DNA of 64,000 nt from Exiguobacterium sp. (GCF_020832205.1 NZ_JAFIFD010000048.1:17570-81569); one strand, 5' to 3'; shown: positions 17,039 through 25,640, numbered from the stretch's first letter. Notes: generated from the sequence alone by a model not told the origin. Made by a program: numbers and translations.

Positions 17039-18518
17039 AGTCCGGCAACTTTTCGAGCCACTGTTCAATTTTTTCGGTGATGACGTCTTCTCCGTCCGAT
17101 TCGGACACATCATCGTAAAGCCCGAGTTCCGCGGCGGTGCGGGCCGTCACCGCAAGGATATGACTGTACTTCCCGCGTTGCTCTTTCACGGCGGACAATG
17201 TCCGCGCCTCATTCGAACCGGATTCGTCCAAAATGAACATCTCGACATGATCGTTACAGACGTAAGCCCCGTATGGCCGATACACGACCTCGTAACGACG
17301 GTGCTGTTTAGGCAACTGGTCAGCCAAAAGCGCATATTTTTTTGAACTCATCGTGACATAAGCAAGGCGTTTCTCATCCCGGACTGCCGTCGAGTAGCGG
17401 ATGATGCGGTTGCGACCGTCCCGTTTCGCCTTGTAGAGCGCTTCGTCCGCATACGCACACCATTCTCCTAGCGTCATCCCGAGTTGACAGACACGGGTAT
17501 ACCCGATTGACACCGTCACATGATGCTCGTACGGGAACGTCATTTGTTCGATCCGAGTCCGTACCCGTTCAAGGACCGCATCGACGACGGCCCGGTCCGA
17601 GACGTTCAAGATGATGAGAAACTCCTCACCTCCGTAACGAATCAACTCGTCGCTCGATCGGATCGCAAGCCGAATCTCTTCGGCGACACGGTGGAGCACT
17701 TCGTCCCCGTAAGCGTGACCGAACGTATCGTTCAATTGCTTGAAGTGATCAATGTCCAATAAAGCGAGCGTAAAACTTTCTCCAGAGCGTTCGAGCCGGG
17801 ACATGAAACGACCGAACGTCGCTTTCAAATATTTGCGGTTGAAGGCGCCGGTCAACTCATCGACGAGCAGCGCGTTCGAGACGAGTCGTGCTTTTTCGAT
17901 GTGCAATCCGAGACGGACGAGCCGCTCTTCCATCGGGATCCACGATTCCCAATAATCATCGAAGCCATATGAGTAAGCGGCAAGACGATAATGTTCGTTC
18001 GTCCCGATGACGATGAGCGGGACGTAAAGTTTCTTCATTTTGCTGACAAACGATTGGATGTCGCGTTCGAGGAAATTCGGCCATAGCTCCACATCCATGA
18101 TGATCGCTTTCGGCACGTCTTCATAGTCGTATTCGACGGCTTCTTCCAACGTTTGTAGAAACACCGGTCTTGCCCCGAGCTTCTCGACGCGCGGTTTATA
18201 TCGGCTGAACGTCGACAAGCTCGCCGCCAACACGAGAACGAGATCCTCATCTTCTTGATCGATTCCGAGAATCGTATGTATGTAACGCTTAACCGGTGCA
18301 AGCAACGCGTTCGCTTCCGCCTGGGATAAGACGGGCGGTAAATCACGGACTTCCGACTCGACCCGGCTAAAAATCTCAAGCAAGTGCATCAGCCGCCGCT
18401 TCCGGACTTCCGCCTTCACCCAAGCCAACAGAAACTCGATATCCTGTGTCGGAATCTGTCGTGCCTCCGTCAGTTTCGTTAATATATCGTGTACGCGATC
18501 TGTAGGTTGATGCTCCAT
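17037..18518 (-). CDS. Diguanylate cyclase with flanking receiver-like domains
   Basis: 493 residues. After a helical N-terminus (1-90), residues 93-210 look like a receiver domain with a candidate phospho-acceptor D142 (AIIMDVELWP). Residues ~215-375 are a GGDEF domain with GGEEF at 296-300 and an intact RxxD inhibitory site (RSSD, 287-290) five residues before it, so c-di-GMP synthesis and product inhibition are expected. The C-terminal ~110 residues (RLAYVTMSS ... MFILDESGSNEARTLSAVK ... LEKLP) look like a second, degenerate receiver. Cytosolic, no membrane segment. No histidine kinase is adjacent. A sigma-A promoter lies upstream. Confidence 0.88.
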   Translation of the reverse strand: MEHQPTDRVHDILTKLTEARQIPTQDIEFLLAWVKAEVRKRRLMHLLEIFSRVESEVRDLPPVLSQAEANALLAPVKRYIHTILGIDQEDEDLVLVLAASLSTFSRYKPRVEKLGARPVFLQTLEEAVEYDYEDVPKAIIMDVELWPNFLERDIQSFVSKMKKLYVPLIVIGTNEHYRLAAYSYGFDDYWESWIPMEERLVRLGLHIEKARLVSNALLVDELTGAFNRKYLKATFGRFMSRLERSGESFTLALLDIDHFKQLNDTFGHAYGDEVLHRVAEEIRLAIRSSDELIRYGGEEFLIILNVSDRAVVDAVLERVRTRIEQMTFPYEHHVTVSIGYTRVCQLGMTLGEWCAYADEALYKAKRDGRNRIIRYSTAVRDEKRLAYVTMSSKKYALLADQLPKQHRRYEVVYRPYGAYVCNDHVEMFILDESGSNEARTLSAVKEQRGKYSHILAVTARTAAELGLYDDVSESDGEDVITEKIEQWLEKLPD

Positions 18519-18565
18519 TCCCGACCCCCCAGTTTCGTTCTTCCCGAAATTCGCTTCTGTCTTCG

Positions 18566-18594
18566 ATTATGCGACTTCCTCCACGAAAATACAA
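18566..18594 (-). promoter_or_regulatory. Sigma-A promoter of the GGDEF gene
   Basis: Reverse strand TTGTAT-N17-CATAAT, about 50 bases before the start codon. Confidence 0.6.
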
Positions 18595-18654
18595 CTATTT
18601 CCTCATTTCCTTCCTATTGTTTGACATATAGTTAGTACTTACGTCCTAAAATAA

Positions 18655-18692
18655 CGAAAGAGAAAGGCGACTCTTCGGCCGCCCTTCTCTTA
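18655..18692 (-). terminator. Terminator of fumC
   Basis: Stem AAGAGAAGGGCGGC ... GTCGCCTTTCTCTT then TCGTTATTTT on the reverse strand, at the fumC stop. Confidence 0.75.
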
Positions 18693-20090
18693 TTTTTCCA
18701 CTTTTAAGTTCGGAGACGTCATCTCTTCCGGACGAATCCACTTGTCAAATTGTTCCTCGGTCAAGAGGCCAGTTTCAAGCGCGGCTTCTTTAAGTGATGT
18801 CCCTTGGCGATGGGCCAATTTAGCAATTTTCGCTGCATTCTCATAACCGATGTGCGGATTGAGCGCCGTGACGAGCATGAGTGAGCGGTCCACGTTATGG
18901 GCGATCACATCCAAATCAGGCTCGATACCGACCGCACAATGCTCATCGAACGAATGAAGACTATCCGTCAACAAACGGCACGTTTGCAAAAAGTTGTACA
19001 TGATGACCGGTTTGAACACGTTCAACTCAAAATTCCCTTGGCTCGCGCCGAACCCGATCGTCGCATCGTTTCCGAGCACTTGAGCCGCGACCATCGTCAA
19101 CGCCTCGCTCTGCGTCGGGTTCACTTTACCCGGCATGATCGAGCTGCCCGGTTCATTTTCAGGAATCGTGATTTCGCCGATACCGGCACGCGGGCCAGAA
19201 GCGAGCCAACGGACGTCGTTGGCGATCTTCATCGCATCCATGGCGAGTGCTTTCAACGCCCCATGGGTGAATACGAGTTGGTCGTGGCTCGTGAGCGCAT
19301 GGAACTTGTTCACTGCGGTCACGAATTGTTTTCCGGTCTCCTCAGAAATTTTAGCCGCGACGACTTCCCCGAACTTCGGATGGGCGTTGATGCCTGTCCC
19401 GACCGCTGTTCCCCCGAGAGCGAGTTCCGTCAACGGGTCGAGCGTCCGTTCGATCATCTGTTTCGATAGCTCGAGCATCCGGACCCAACCGCTGATCTCT
19501 TGGCCGAGCGTGACCGGTGTCGCGTCTTGCAAATGGGTACGACCAATTTTGACGACGTCCATGTACGCCTCCGCTTTTTTGTCGAGCGTCGCATGGAGCG
19601 CCTCAATCGCCGGCAGCACTTTGTCTTCGACCGCGAGGATGGCCGCGATGTGCATCGCTGTCGGATACGTGTCGTTTGAACTCTGCGATTTATTGACGTC
19701 GTCGTTCGGGTGGATCGTGATTGATTGGCCGCGTGCTTTCAACTTGTCGTTCGCCAAGTGGGCGATGACTTCGTTGACGTTCATGTTCGATTGCGTGCCT
19801 GAGCCTGTCTGCCAGACGACGAGCGGAAACTCGGCGTCGTGTTCGCCCGCTACGATCTCGTCAGCGACTTCGGCGATGACGTCTGCCTTATCCTGCTCGA
19901 GAACACCTAGTTCAGCGTTGGCCAAAGCCGCGCCTTTTTTCAAGATCGCGAACGCGTGGACGACCTCAAGCGGCATTTTTTCTGTCCCGATTTTAAAGTT
20001 TTGTAAGCTTCGTTGTGTTTGCGCGCCCCATTTCGCTGAAGCTGGAACGTTGATTTCCCCCATCGTGTCCCTTTCGATCCGATATTCCAT
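18690..20090 (-). CDS. fumC: Fumarate hydratase class II
   Basis: 466 residues, standard length for the homotetrameric iron-independent fumarase that interconverts fumarate and malate. Signature [16 protein letters not shown] contains the catalytic serine loop; further conserved blocks are [29 protein letters not shown] and [16 protein letters not shown]. Starts at ATG with an AAAGAGGGGGA region upstream. Monocistronic between its terminator and the RNase H-like gene. Class II fumarase rather than aspartase or argininosuccinate lyase is supported by the overall length and the [13 protein letters not shown] block. Confidence 0.96.
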   Translation of the reverse strand: MEYRIERDTMGEINVPASAKWGAQTQRSLQNFKIGTEKMPLEVVHAFAILKKGAALANAELGVLEQDKADVIAEVADEIVAGEHDAEFPLVVWQTGSGTQSNMNVNEVIAHLANDKLKARGQSITIHPNDDVNKSQSSNDTYPTAMHIAAILAVEDKVLPAIEALHATLDKKAEAYMDVVKIGRTHLQDATPVTLGQEISGWVRMLELSKQMIERTLDPLTELALGGTAVGTGINAHPKFGEVVAAKISEETGKQFVTAVNKFHALTSHDQLVFTHGALKALAMDAMKIANDVRWLASGPRAGIGEITIPENEPGSSIMPGKVNPTQSEALTMVAAQVLGNDATIGFGASQGNFELNVFKPVIMYNFLQTCRLLTDSLHSFDEHCAVGIEPDLDVIAHNVDRSLMLVTALNPHIGYENAAKIAKLAHRQGTSLKEAALETGLLTEEQFDKWIRPEEMTSPNLKVEK

Positions 20091-20171
20091 GAAAATTCCC
20101 CCTCTTTTTTTGACTACGCTTTCATTCTAGCGAAACTTATGTGAAAAAGAAACGGGCGTATCGTCAAATGT

Positions 20172-20203
20172 AAAAAAAGTCGAGACCATGTCCCGACTTT
20201 TCC
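20172..20203 (-). terminator. Terminator of the nuclease run
   Basis: Reverse strand AAAAGTCGGGAC-ATG-GTCTCGACTTTT with TTT following; twelve pairs including one G-U. Confidence 0.82.
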
Positions 20204-20205
20204 AA

Positions 20206-20595
20206 TCAATCACTTGATAGCGCCTGTTTGGCGATGCGATCCGCCTTGTTTTCACTACGTGGCACCCATTTGATGAACGTGACGGGCAAGTCATCATAGG
20301 CGATGAGCGCCTTAAGAAAAAGTGGTTTGACCGAATGATCTTTCAAAAACCGTTGTTCCAGTGCTCGGACGATCGTCTCGGCGTCCGAATGGAGCATGAA
20401 CGTCGTCTCCCCCTCAAGGCGATGCGCGTGTTCGAGGGCGAAACCGAGCGCGGCGAGTTCAGCTTGTGCACTCGTCAGCCCTGAAGTCTTTCGGGTATGG
20501 GTGCTGACCATACCGTCCGACGTCTTCACCCAGACACCGAGGCCGATCGCACCCGTCTGTTGATTCGTCGCCGCATCAAAATAGATGTGAACCAA
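20206..20595 (-). CDS. RNase HI-like protein (YpdQ/YpeP type)
   Basis: About 129 residues from a TTG start at 20595, which has GGGAGG nine bases upstream and gives a normal N-terminus (LVHIYFDAATN). The track ATG at 20631 lies deep inside the upstream gene. All four acidic catalytic positions of RNase H are visible: YFDAAT, AQAELAAL, LHSDAETI and KADRIAK. It probably cleaves RNA in RNA-DNA hybrids, though Bacillus paralogues of this short type have weak or no activity in some reports. Overlaps the exonuclease gene by about 20 bases. Confidence 0.85.
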   Translation of the reverse strand: MVHIYFDAATNQQTGAIGLGVWVKTSDGMVSTHTRKTSGLTSAQAELAALGFALEHAHRLEGETTFMLHSDAETIVRALEQRFLKDHSVKPLFLKALIAYDDLPVTFIKWVPRSENKADRIAKQALSSD

Positions 20596-21358
20596 ACCGG
20601 TACGCCTCCCAGTCTGTCTCGATCGGCGCATGCACGTCGATCAAGGACAGTCGCTTTGACAACAACGCGACTTGTTCTTGTCCGTCGAGTTTCTTCGAAT
20701 ACTTCCTATGCGCGTCGAGCAATTGCTCGTTCTTCAGACGTTCATACAAGAGCTCGACAGTGTCGTACGTTTGGACGAGCAACGTAGCCGTCTTCGGCCC
20801 GATGCCGCGCACGCCCGGAATATTGTCTGACGCATCGCCTTGAAGCGCCTTCACATCCACGAACTGGAGCGGTTTGACACCATACGTTGACTCGAACAGC
20901 TCCCGGTTCATGAGCAGTTCTTCTCCTTTTTTCGGAACGATTTGGTAAACGTTCGCTGACAGCAACTGGTGTAAATCCCGGTCCGATGAATAGAGGAATG
21001 ACTCCCCTGGGAATGCTGTCGCCACTGCGCCCATCAAATCGTCCGCCTCATAGCCAGCAAGCTCGGATTGGAATATGCCGCGCTCCGTTAAAGCGGCCCG
21101 CAGCTTCACGTAGTCATCGAACAACGGTTCAGGTAATCCGGTCCGCGTCGCTTTATAGTCCGGGAACATGGCGAAGCGATGGGTCGATTCACGAGGCCCG
21201 TCCCAGAAGAAGGCGATGTGAGTGAAGTCGTTCGTCCACCCGTCGACTTTCCGAATCAATCCTTTTACGGTCACGTCGGGGTCCTGCGCACGACGACGTT
21301 CCGTCGCGAAATAATAACGCGACAGCAAGTTAAAGCCATCCACTAGCATAAGTTTCAC
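20576..21358 (-). CDS. ypcP: 5'-3' exonuclease / flap nuclease, YpcP type
   Basis: 260 residues, like the stand-alone homologue of the DNA polymerase I 5' nuclease domain that removes RNA primers. VDGFNLLSRYYFA at the N-terminus, the acidic metal site AGYEADDLMGA and SSDRDLHQLL, then the helix-hairpin-helix VDVKALQGDASDNIPGVRGIGPKTA. Start is GTG overlapping the GTPase stop (GTGA), with GAGG ten bases upstream. Located between the GTPase gene and the RNase H-like gene, so the two primer-removal type nucleases are made together. Confidence 0.92.
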   Translation of the reverse strand: MKLMLVDGFNLLSRYYFATERRRAQDPDVTVKGLIRKVDGWTNDFTHIAFFWDGPRESTHRFAMFPDYKATRTGLPEPLFDDYVKLRAALTERGIFQSELAGYEADDLMGAVATAFPGESFLYSSDRDLHQLLSANVYQIVPKKGEELLMNRELFESTYGVKPLQFVDVKALQGDASDNIPGVRGIGPKTATLLVQTYDTVELLYERLKNEQLLDAHRKYSKKLDGQEQVALLSKRLSLIDVHAPIETDWEAYRFGSHLF

Positions 21359-22290
21359 GTTTGATTCACCTCACATGCTTTTAATCCTCGCTCGAGCGCG
21401 TCTCGGTCGAGTTCTTTCCCAATCCAGACGAACACCGAACGGGAGTCTTCGCTCGATTCGTTCGCGAACGTCGCACCCATCAACTGATTGGTGGCCTGGA
21501 CGATATATTTTGATGCTTCCCCATCAAGTCGCACGATCGCCTTCAACCGATAAAGTTGATCCTCATAGTGCATGAGCACTTCTCGGACGTAACGCGTGAC
21601 GCGTTCTCGCGAAAGCGGAACATCTGTCGTCAGTGTGACGGCACGGAGCGTAGCGACCGATCCGTATCCTTCCGTCAACGCCGACAGCTGTCTCTCGTCG
21701 ACACGTGACAATTGGAACGTGTTCTCGAGTAAATCATAATCACCCTCGGTCGCAACGGTCTCGACGACACGAACGGTCGGATTGATCGTCCGTATCCGTT
21801 CATGTGCTTGACTGAGCACCGCTTCGTCCACGAGATCGGTCTTGTTCAATAAGATCATGTCCGCGTAAGCGATTTGATGAATCCCTTCTATAAACAGTTC
21901 ACGGTCCATTTGGCTCGCGTCGACGACCGTCAAAATCGCGGTCAATTTGAAATGGGACCGTAAATAATCATCGTAATAAATCGTCTGGATAATCGGGGCC
22001 GGGTCGGCGACTCCTGTCGTCTCAATGACGACGCGGTCGAACGACTTGTCACGAGCCGCGAGTCGATAAAACGTCTTACTTAAATCGTTTTGAATCGAGC
22101 AGCAAATACATCCGTTAGACAGTTCTATTTGTTCTTGGTCCATTTGAACGATCAATTGTTCGTCGAGGTTGACCGAACCGAGCTCGTTGACGATGAGCAA
22201 AATCCGCTCATTCGTCGCCGCGAGCAATCGATTCATGTAGGTTGTTTTACCGGCACCTAAAAAGCCGGTCACTAATTGCACGGGAATCAT
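21355..22290 (-). CDS. COG0523 (CobW-family) GTPase, candidate zinc chaperone
   Basis: About 311 residues from ATG 22290 (GAGG eight bases upstream). P-loop TGFLGAGKTT, the metal-binding motif NGCICC (GCxCC) after switch I, switch II ETTGVADP and the guanine specificity motif LLNKTDL. C-terminal CobW domain is short. Members insert zinc or other metals into client enzymes or respond to zinc starvation. No Zur box was recognised nearby. The gene sits directly upstream of the two metal-dependent nuclease genes and downstream of the YhaM-like gene. Confidence 0.92.
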   Translation of the reverse strand: MIPVQLVTGFLGAGKTTYMNRLLAATNERILLIVNELGSVNLDEQLIVQMDQEQIELSNGCICCSIQNDLSKTFYRLAARDKSFDRVVIETTGVADPAPIIQTIYYDDYLRSHFKLTAILTVVDASQMDRELFIEGIHQIAYADMILLNKTDLVDEAVLSQAHERIRTINPTVRVVETVATEGDYDLLENTFQLSRVDERQLSALTEGYGSVATLRAVTLTTDVPLSRERVTRYVREVLMHYEDQLYRLKAIVRLDGEASKYIVQATNQLMGATFANESSEDSRSVFVWIGKELDRDALERGLKACEVNQT

Positions 22291-22305
22291 CACGCATACC
22301 TCACT

Positions 22306-23484
22306 TCATAGATTGTCATGGACTCGTGCCCACTTTTCGTAACGGGCGTCGAGCAAGTCGATCAAGTGCAGGAGCCAGCCTTCCGTCGTCGCCGGGAGCA
22401 CGCTCGATCCCCATTCTCGCTTCCCGTGGTGCGATAAGATCATGTGCCAGATCCGGTGATGGACGTCGAGCGGCAACACGACGCCCGCGCTGCGTTGACT
22501 CTTCTCGAACAAGAGCCCGCCATACGGCATATGGCCAATCAAACTTCCCATCGGATTGATCGAGATTCCTGTCGTCTCACTCGTCCCACTGACGGCGAAC
22601 AACTCTTCGAATCGCCGTGGCGACGACAGCAAATGACTATACTCATACAACTTGCCGATATCATGGAACAAAATGCCGAGGGCAAGCTCGTCCCAACGCA
22701 ACGGCTCTTTTAACTCAGCGATCGCCTCACACGCCGCGTAGAGCGACTCGAACGTCCCGCGGAACGCTTGCTCGACTTTTACACCGTTCATCGTATTCCA
22801 TACGTCTACTTTGTGCAACTGCTCGGCTTCTTTCAACACACGGAAAACCGTCGCCAAGTAATCGTCCTGCTCTTGGATCCGATAACCGAGCCGGAGCATA
22901 CATGTCGTATGCTTCAGCAGGCCGCCTGCGTAATTATGATGATGGTATAAGGCAGCCGGGGCCAATACGAAATCGTCCCACACATCATCGAGAAGGGCGT
23001 GAGCGATTTTCTGAGCGTCAGGAGACAGAGTGGAAAGGAGCGCGAATAGCTCTTCTGCGAACGCTTCAATCGTCTCCTCACCCGGCAATCCCGGCAGCAA
23101 CGACACCGCCTCGTCACGCGAGATCGGTTGCACTTTGTCGATCGTGATCGACTTGGCTCCGTCCGGCTTCGGATAGACATCGATTTTCCCTGACAGTTCG
23201 ACGACCCCCGATTCGTAAATCGGGAGAAGTTGATCTTCGTTTCCGCGCAACCAATGCTTGGCTCGAATCAATCCGCTCGCCGTCGTCACGCTCAGTTGGA
23301 GCCACTTCGCCCCGGATTTCCCTTCACGAACCTCGACCGTACTGACGAGCGCCTTCGTTTGAACAGGTGTCCCGTCGGTAAGATCCGTCAAACGTTCATC
23401 GGACTTCTCCATTGTCGGGATTCGATACGTCTGTCGGTCGAACGTGCCTCCTAAGACTGGATCGATTTGTTGATAATAATTCAT
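22306..23484 (-). CDS. Divergent YhaM-like 3'-5' exoribonuclease (OB fold plus HD domain)
   Basis: 392 residues from ATG 23484 (GAAGGAGGGG upstream); the track start adds 20 residues. Residues ~30-120 look like an OB nucleic-acid domain (TKALVSTVEVREGKSGAKWLQLSV). The HD metal ligands follow: HHHNYAGGLLKHT, then LGILFHDIGKLYEYS, GHMPYGG and MILSHHGKREWGS, ending with LLHLIDLLDARYEKW. These blocks align with Bacillus YhaM in order. Unlike YhaM (~314 residues) there is an N-terminal extension and about 55 extra residues between the first histidine block and HDIGK. A complete yhaM may exist elsewhere, so this could be a paralogue. Confidence 0.8.
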   Translation of the reverse strand: MNYYQQIDPVLGGTFDRQTYRIPTMEKSDERLTDLTDGTPVQTKALVSTVEVREGKSGAKWLQLSVTTASGLIRAKHWLRGNEDQLLPIYESGVVELSGKIDVYPKPDGAKSITIDKVQPISRDEAVSLLPGLPGEETIEAFAEELFALLSTLSPDAQKIAHALLDDVWDDFVLAPAALYHHHNYAGGLLKHTTCMLRLGYRIQEQDDYLATVFRVLKEAEQLHKVDVWNTMNGVKVEQAFRGTFESLYAACEAIAELKEPLRWDELALGILFHDIGKLYEYSHLLSSPRRFEELFAVSGTSETTGISINPMGSLIGHMPYGGLLFEKSQRSAGVVLPLDVHHRIWHMILSHHGKREWGSSVLPATTEGWLLHLIDLLDARYEKWARVHDNL

Positions 23485-23579
23485 GTTAGCCCCTCCTTCA
23501 CATCTGTGCCCATTGTACCGTTTTTTACACGAGCAGGCGAACATACTTTCGTTACAGGTAGGAAAATCTGTTTGAAATA

Positions 23580-23608
23580 TTGAAAGCGCTTACTTTTATT
23601 GGTACGAT
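23580..23608 (+). promoter_or_regulatory. Sigma-A promoter overlapped by a cre site
   Basis: TTGAAA-N17-TACGAT, about 30 bases before the start codon of the next gene. The sequence TGAAAGCGCTTACT (23581-23594) is an almost perfect catabolite-responsive element and covers the -35 and spacer, a position that predicts repression by CcpA when glucose is present. Confidence 0.65.
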
Positions 23609-23637
23609 AGAGATAGTTCGAAAAAGGGGGAATCGAC

Positions 23638-24150
23638 ATGATTTCATTAATTGATACGTATGAACGTCTCATCGCGACAGGGGAAGCGACACGTTATGCG
23701 AACGACCATCCGACGATTCAACATATTTTAGATGCGGCCGCCTGCCCGGTGCCTGAAGCCGAGCTTGAGCAAGCCGTCACCGGTCATGCCGGTAATCCAT
23801 ATACGCATGACTCAGTGCTTGATTCAGTGATCGAGCACGAGTTGAAAGGGGCGATGGCAGCGCTCATCGTCACGGGTTACCCGATTCAAACGCCGCTCGC
23901 GAAAGCGGTCGTGTTATCGGCGTTCGCCCGGACGAACCGGATGAACATCGAGAAGTTCAAAGAGCTCGGCCATGCCGACTTGCTCGTCCGGATTCAAGCA
24001 GCGGAACGCGCTTGGAAGCGGACGTTCGCCCATCTGTACCGCTCGGCACCAGCACAACTGTGCGACCAACTCGAGTCGATTCTCGGCGGTTGCGCGATCC
24101 ATCGTGTCCTCGAGGCAATCGATCACGACCCGAACGTAAAAACGGCATAA
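23638..24150 (+). CDS. Hypothetical all-helical protein, probably catabolite-repressed
   Basis: 170 residues, soluble, apparently all alpha-helical (SLIDTYERLIATGEATRYAND at the N-terminus, LIVTGYPIQTPLAKAVVLSAFA in the middle). No signal peptide, no recognised domain and no catalytic motif that I can name; contains two cysteines and scattered histidines. AAAAAGGGGG provides a good ribosome binding site and the promoter overlaps a cre site, so it is very likely real and under carbon control. Ends at a strong bidirectional terminator facing hfq. Confidence 0.78.
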   Translation: MISLIDTYERLIATGEATRYANDHPTIQHILDAAACPVPEAELEQAVTGHAGNPYTHDSVLDSVIEHELKGAMAALIVTGYPIQTPLAKAVVLSAFARTNRMNIEKFKELGHADLLVRIQAAERAWKRTFAHLYRSAPAQLCDQLESILGGCAIHRVLEAIDHDPNVKTA

Positions 24151-24182
24151 GAAAAGAGCGGTCCCCGGGCCGCTCTTTTCTT
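24149..24182. terminator. Bidirectional terminator between the hypothetical gene and hfq
   Basis: AAGAAAAGAGCGG-TCCCCGGG-CCGCTCTTTTCTT, thirteen-base stem, serving both convergent genes. Confidence 0.88.
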
Positions 24183-24191
24183 ATGCTTTCA

Positions 24192-24440
24192 TCAACCTTC
24201 TGTCACTTCGACCGCATCCGGCTCATACAGTGTGACGTTACGCGCCGGCGAGAACGTCGAGATCGCATGCTTGTAAATCAACTGTTGCCGTCCCTCTGAC
24301 TCGACGATGACGGTGAAGTTGTCAAACGACTTGATGACTCCCCGAATTTGAAACCCGCTTACTAAAAACACGGTCGTCGGCACCATTTCTTTGCGTAACT
24401 GGTTTAAAAAGTGGTCTTGGATGTTATAGCTTGCCTTCAT
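24192..24440 (-). CDS. hfq: RNA chaperone Hfq
   Basis: 82 residues, typical of Bacilli. Sm1 block [36 protein letters not shown] and Sm2 block [16 protein letters not shown] are present; the usual YKHAIST is intact. Forms a hexameric ring that binds small RNAs and A-rich tails. Follows miaA by twelve bases on the same strand, as in Bacillus, with AGGGGG as ribosome binding site. The C-terminal tail is short and acidic. Confidence 0.96.
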   Translation of the reverse strand: MKASYNIQDHFLNQLRKEMVPTTVFLVSGFQIRGVIKSFDNFTVIVESEGRQQLIYKHAISTFSPARNVTLYEPDAVEVTEG

Positions 24441-24452
24441 GTTGCATTCCCC

Positions 24453-25403
24453 CTAGTCTATGTCTCTTTCAAATAATCGGAATTTTCGAAAAAACCCCTC
24501 AACCTCATCATAAATATTTTTATACGATAGTTCAAATGATTTTCTTCCCATATCTACCCAAATCCCATCAAATTGATGGCGGAACCACGTCAATTGTCGT
24601 TTGGCGAACTGGCGCGTGTGTTGTTTCAGCGTTTCGCGCATTCGTTCTTCGGACATACGCCCTTCGACGAAAGGCACGACTTCCTTATAACCGATCGCTC
24701 GCATCGCCTGGGTGTCCCCGTAACCTGAGTCGAGAAGCCGAGTCACTTCTTCAACGAGCCCAGAGGCGAGCATCATATCGACCCGTTCGTTGATCCGTTC
24801 GTATAACACGTCACGATCGGCGTGTAAGACGAACAGCTTGTATGCGTAGTGTTCGGATGGTGCGCTGTCCATCGCTTGAACATCTCCTTTTAGTGCCACT
24901 TCTAGCGCTCGGATGACGCGGCGGACGTTATTCGGATGGATGAGTTCGGCTCGTCTCGGGTCGAGGGCGCGCAACCGGTCATGTAACGCTGCAGCGCCAT
25001 GTTGTTCCGCCTCTTGCTCGAGCTCCGCACGCAACGCCTCGTCGACCGGACGTTCCGTGAACTCATAGTCGTAAAGAATCGCCCGGATGTATAAACCAGT
25101 GCCACCAACTAAAATCGGCAGCTTGCCGCGCGCATAAATATCGTCAATCGCCGCACGGGCGAGCTGTTGAAACTTGGCGACACTCATCGGCTCATCCGGA
25201 TCACAGATGTCAATCAAGTGGTGCGGGATGCCCTCCGCTTCCTCGACCGTCACTTTGGCCGAACCGATGTCCATCCCCCGATACACTTGAACCGAATCTC
25301 CTGAGACGATCTCACCGTTGAACGCTTTCGCCAGCTCGATTCCGGTCTTCGTTTTACCGACCGCCGTCGGTCCGACGATCACGATGACTGGTGTTTTTTC
25401 CAT
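24453..25403 (-). CDS. miaA: tRNA dimethylallyltransferase
   Basis: 316 residues from ATG 25403 (GAGGAG upstream); the track start is a GTG three codons out. Adds a dimethylallyl group to A37 of tRNAs reading UNN codons. P-loop IVGPTAVGKTKTG, substrate segment SGDSVQVYRGMDIGSAKV, DPDEPMSVAKFQ, and VGGTGLYIRAIL. Coupled to hfq downstream. Upstream lies a hairpin and a tiny membrane-protein gene, so part of its transcription may come through from there. Confidence 0.96.
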   Translation of the reverse strand: MEKTPVIVIVGPTAVGKTKTGIELAKAFNGEIVSGDSVQVYRGMDIGSAKVTVEEAEGIPHHLIDICDPDEPMSVAKFQQLARAAIDDIYARGKLPILVGGTGLYIRAILYDYEFTERPVDEALRAELEQEAEQHGAAALHDRLRALDPRRAELIHPNNVRRVIRALEVALKGDVQAMDSAPSEHYAYKLFVLHADRDVLYERINERVDMMLASGLVEEVTRLLDSGYGDTQAMRAIGYKEVVPFVEGRMSEERMRETLKQHTRQFAKRQLTWFRHQFDGIWVDMGRKSFELSYKNIYDEVEGFFRKFRLFERDID

Positions 25404-25424
25404 CTTGCTCACTCCTCAAACGAA

Positions 25425-25450
25425 AGACCGTTTCTGTAAGGAAACGGTCT
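25425..25450 (-). terminator. Hairpin between the tiny membrane gene and miaA
   Basis: AGACCGTTTC-N6-GAAACGGTCT, a perfect ten-base stem, followed on the reverse strand by TTTCGTTT. The T-run is weak, so it may be a partial terminator or a 5' mRNA stabiliser in front of miaA. Confidence 0.6.
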
Positions 25451-25451
25451 G

Positions 25452-25547
25452 TCAAATTCTTCGTTTAATTGTATCATCAAATACGACGGCAAACAGCATC
25501 CATCCACATAATAGTAGCCCGAGCAACAAAATTAATCCATCACTCAT
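25452..25547 (-). CDS. 31-residue single-span membrane protein, unknown function
   Basis: Too short for the ORF track. Reverse strand ATG opens MSDGLILLLGLLLCGWMLFA, continues VVFDDTIKRRI and stops. AAAAGGAGG lies nine bases upstream, an excellent ribosome binding site. One hydrophobic helix with a basic C-terminal tail, the same plan and length as the small gene at 289-384, though the sequences are not clearly related. A perfect hairpin follows directly. No family recognised. Confidence 0.6.
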   Translation of the reverse strand: MSDGLILLLGLLLCGWMLFAVVFDDTIKRRI

Positions 25548-25612
25548 GTATGTCCGCCTCCTTTTCTTTCTCATTCCCGATTTTCACACTTTAGACACAA
25601 ATTAACACGCAC

Positions 25613-25638
25613 AAAAAAAGACGCTCACGAGGAGCGCC
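25613..25638 (-). terminator. Terminator of the AmiS/UreI gene
   Basis: GGCGCTC-CTCGT-GAGCGTC followed by seven T on the reverse strand, next to the stop codon. Confidence 0.75.
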
Positions 25639-25640
25639 TA

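Noticed and set aside
19135-20130. 331-residue forward ORF opposite fumC
   Set aside because: Complete antisense shadow of a well-conserved fumarase; low-complexity Ser/Thr-rich translation and no ribosome binding site.
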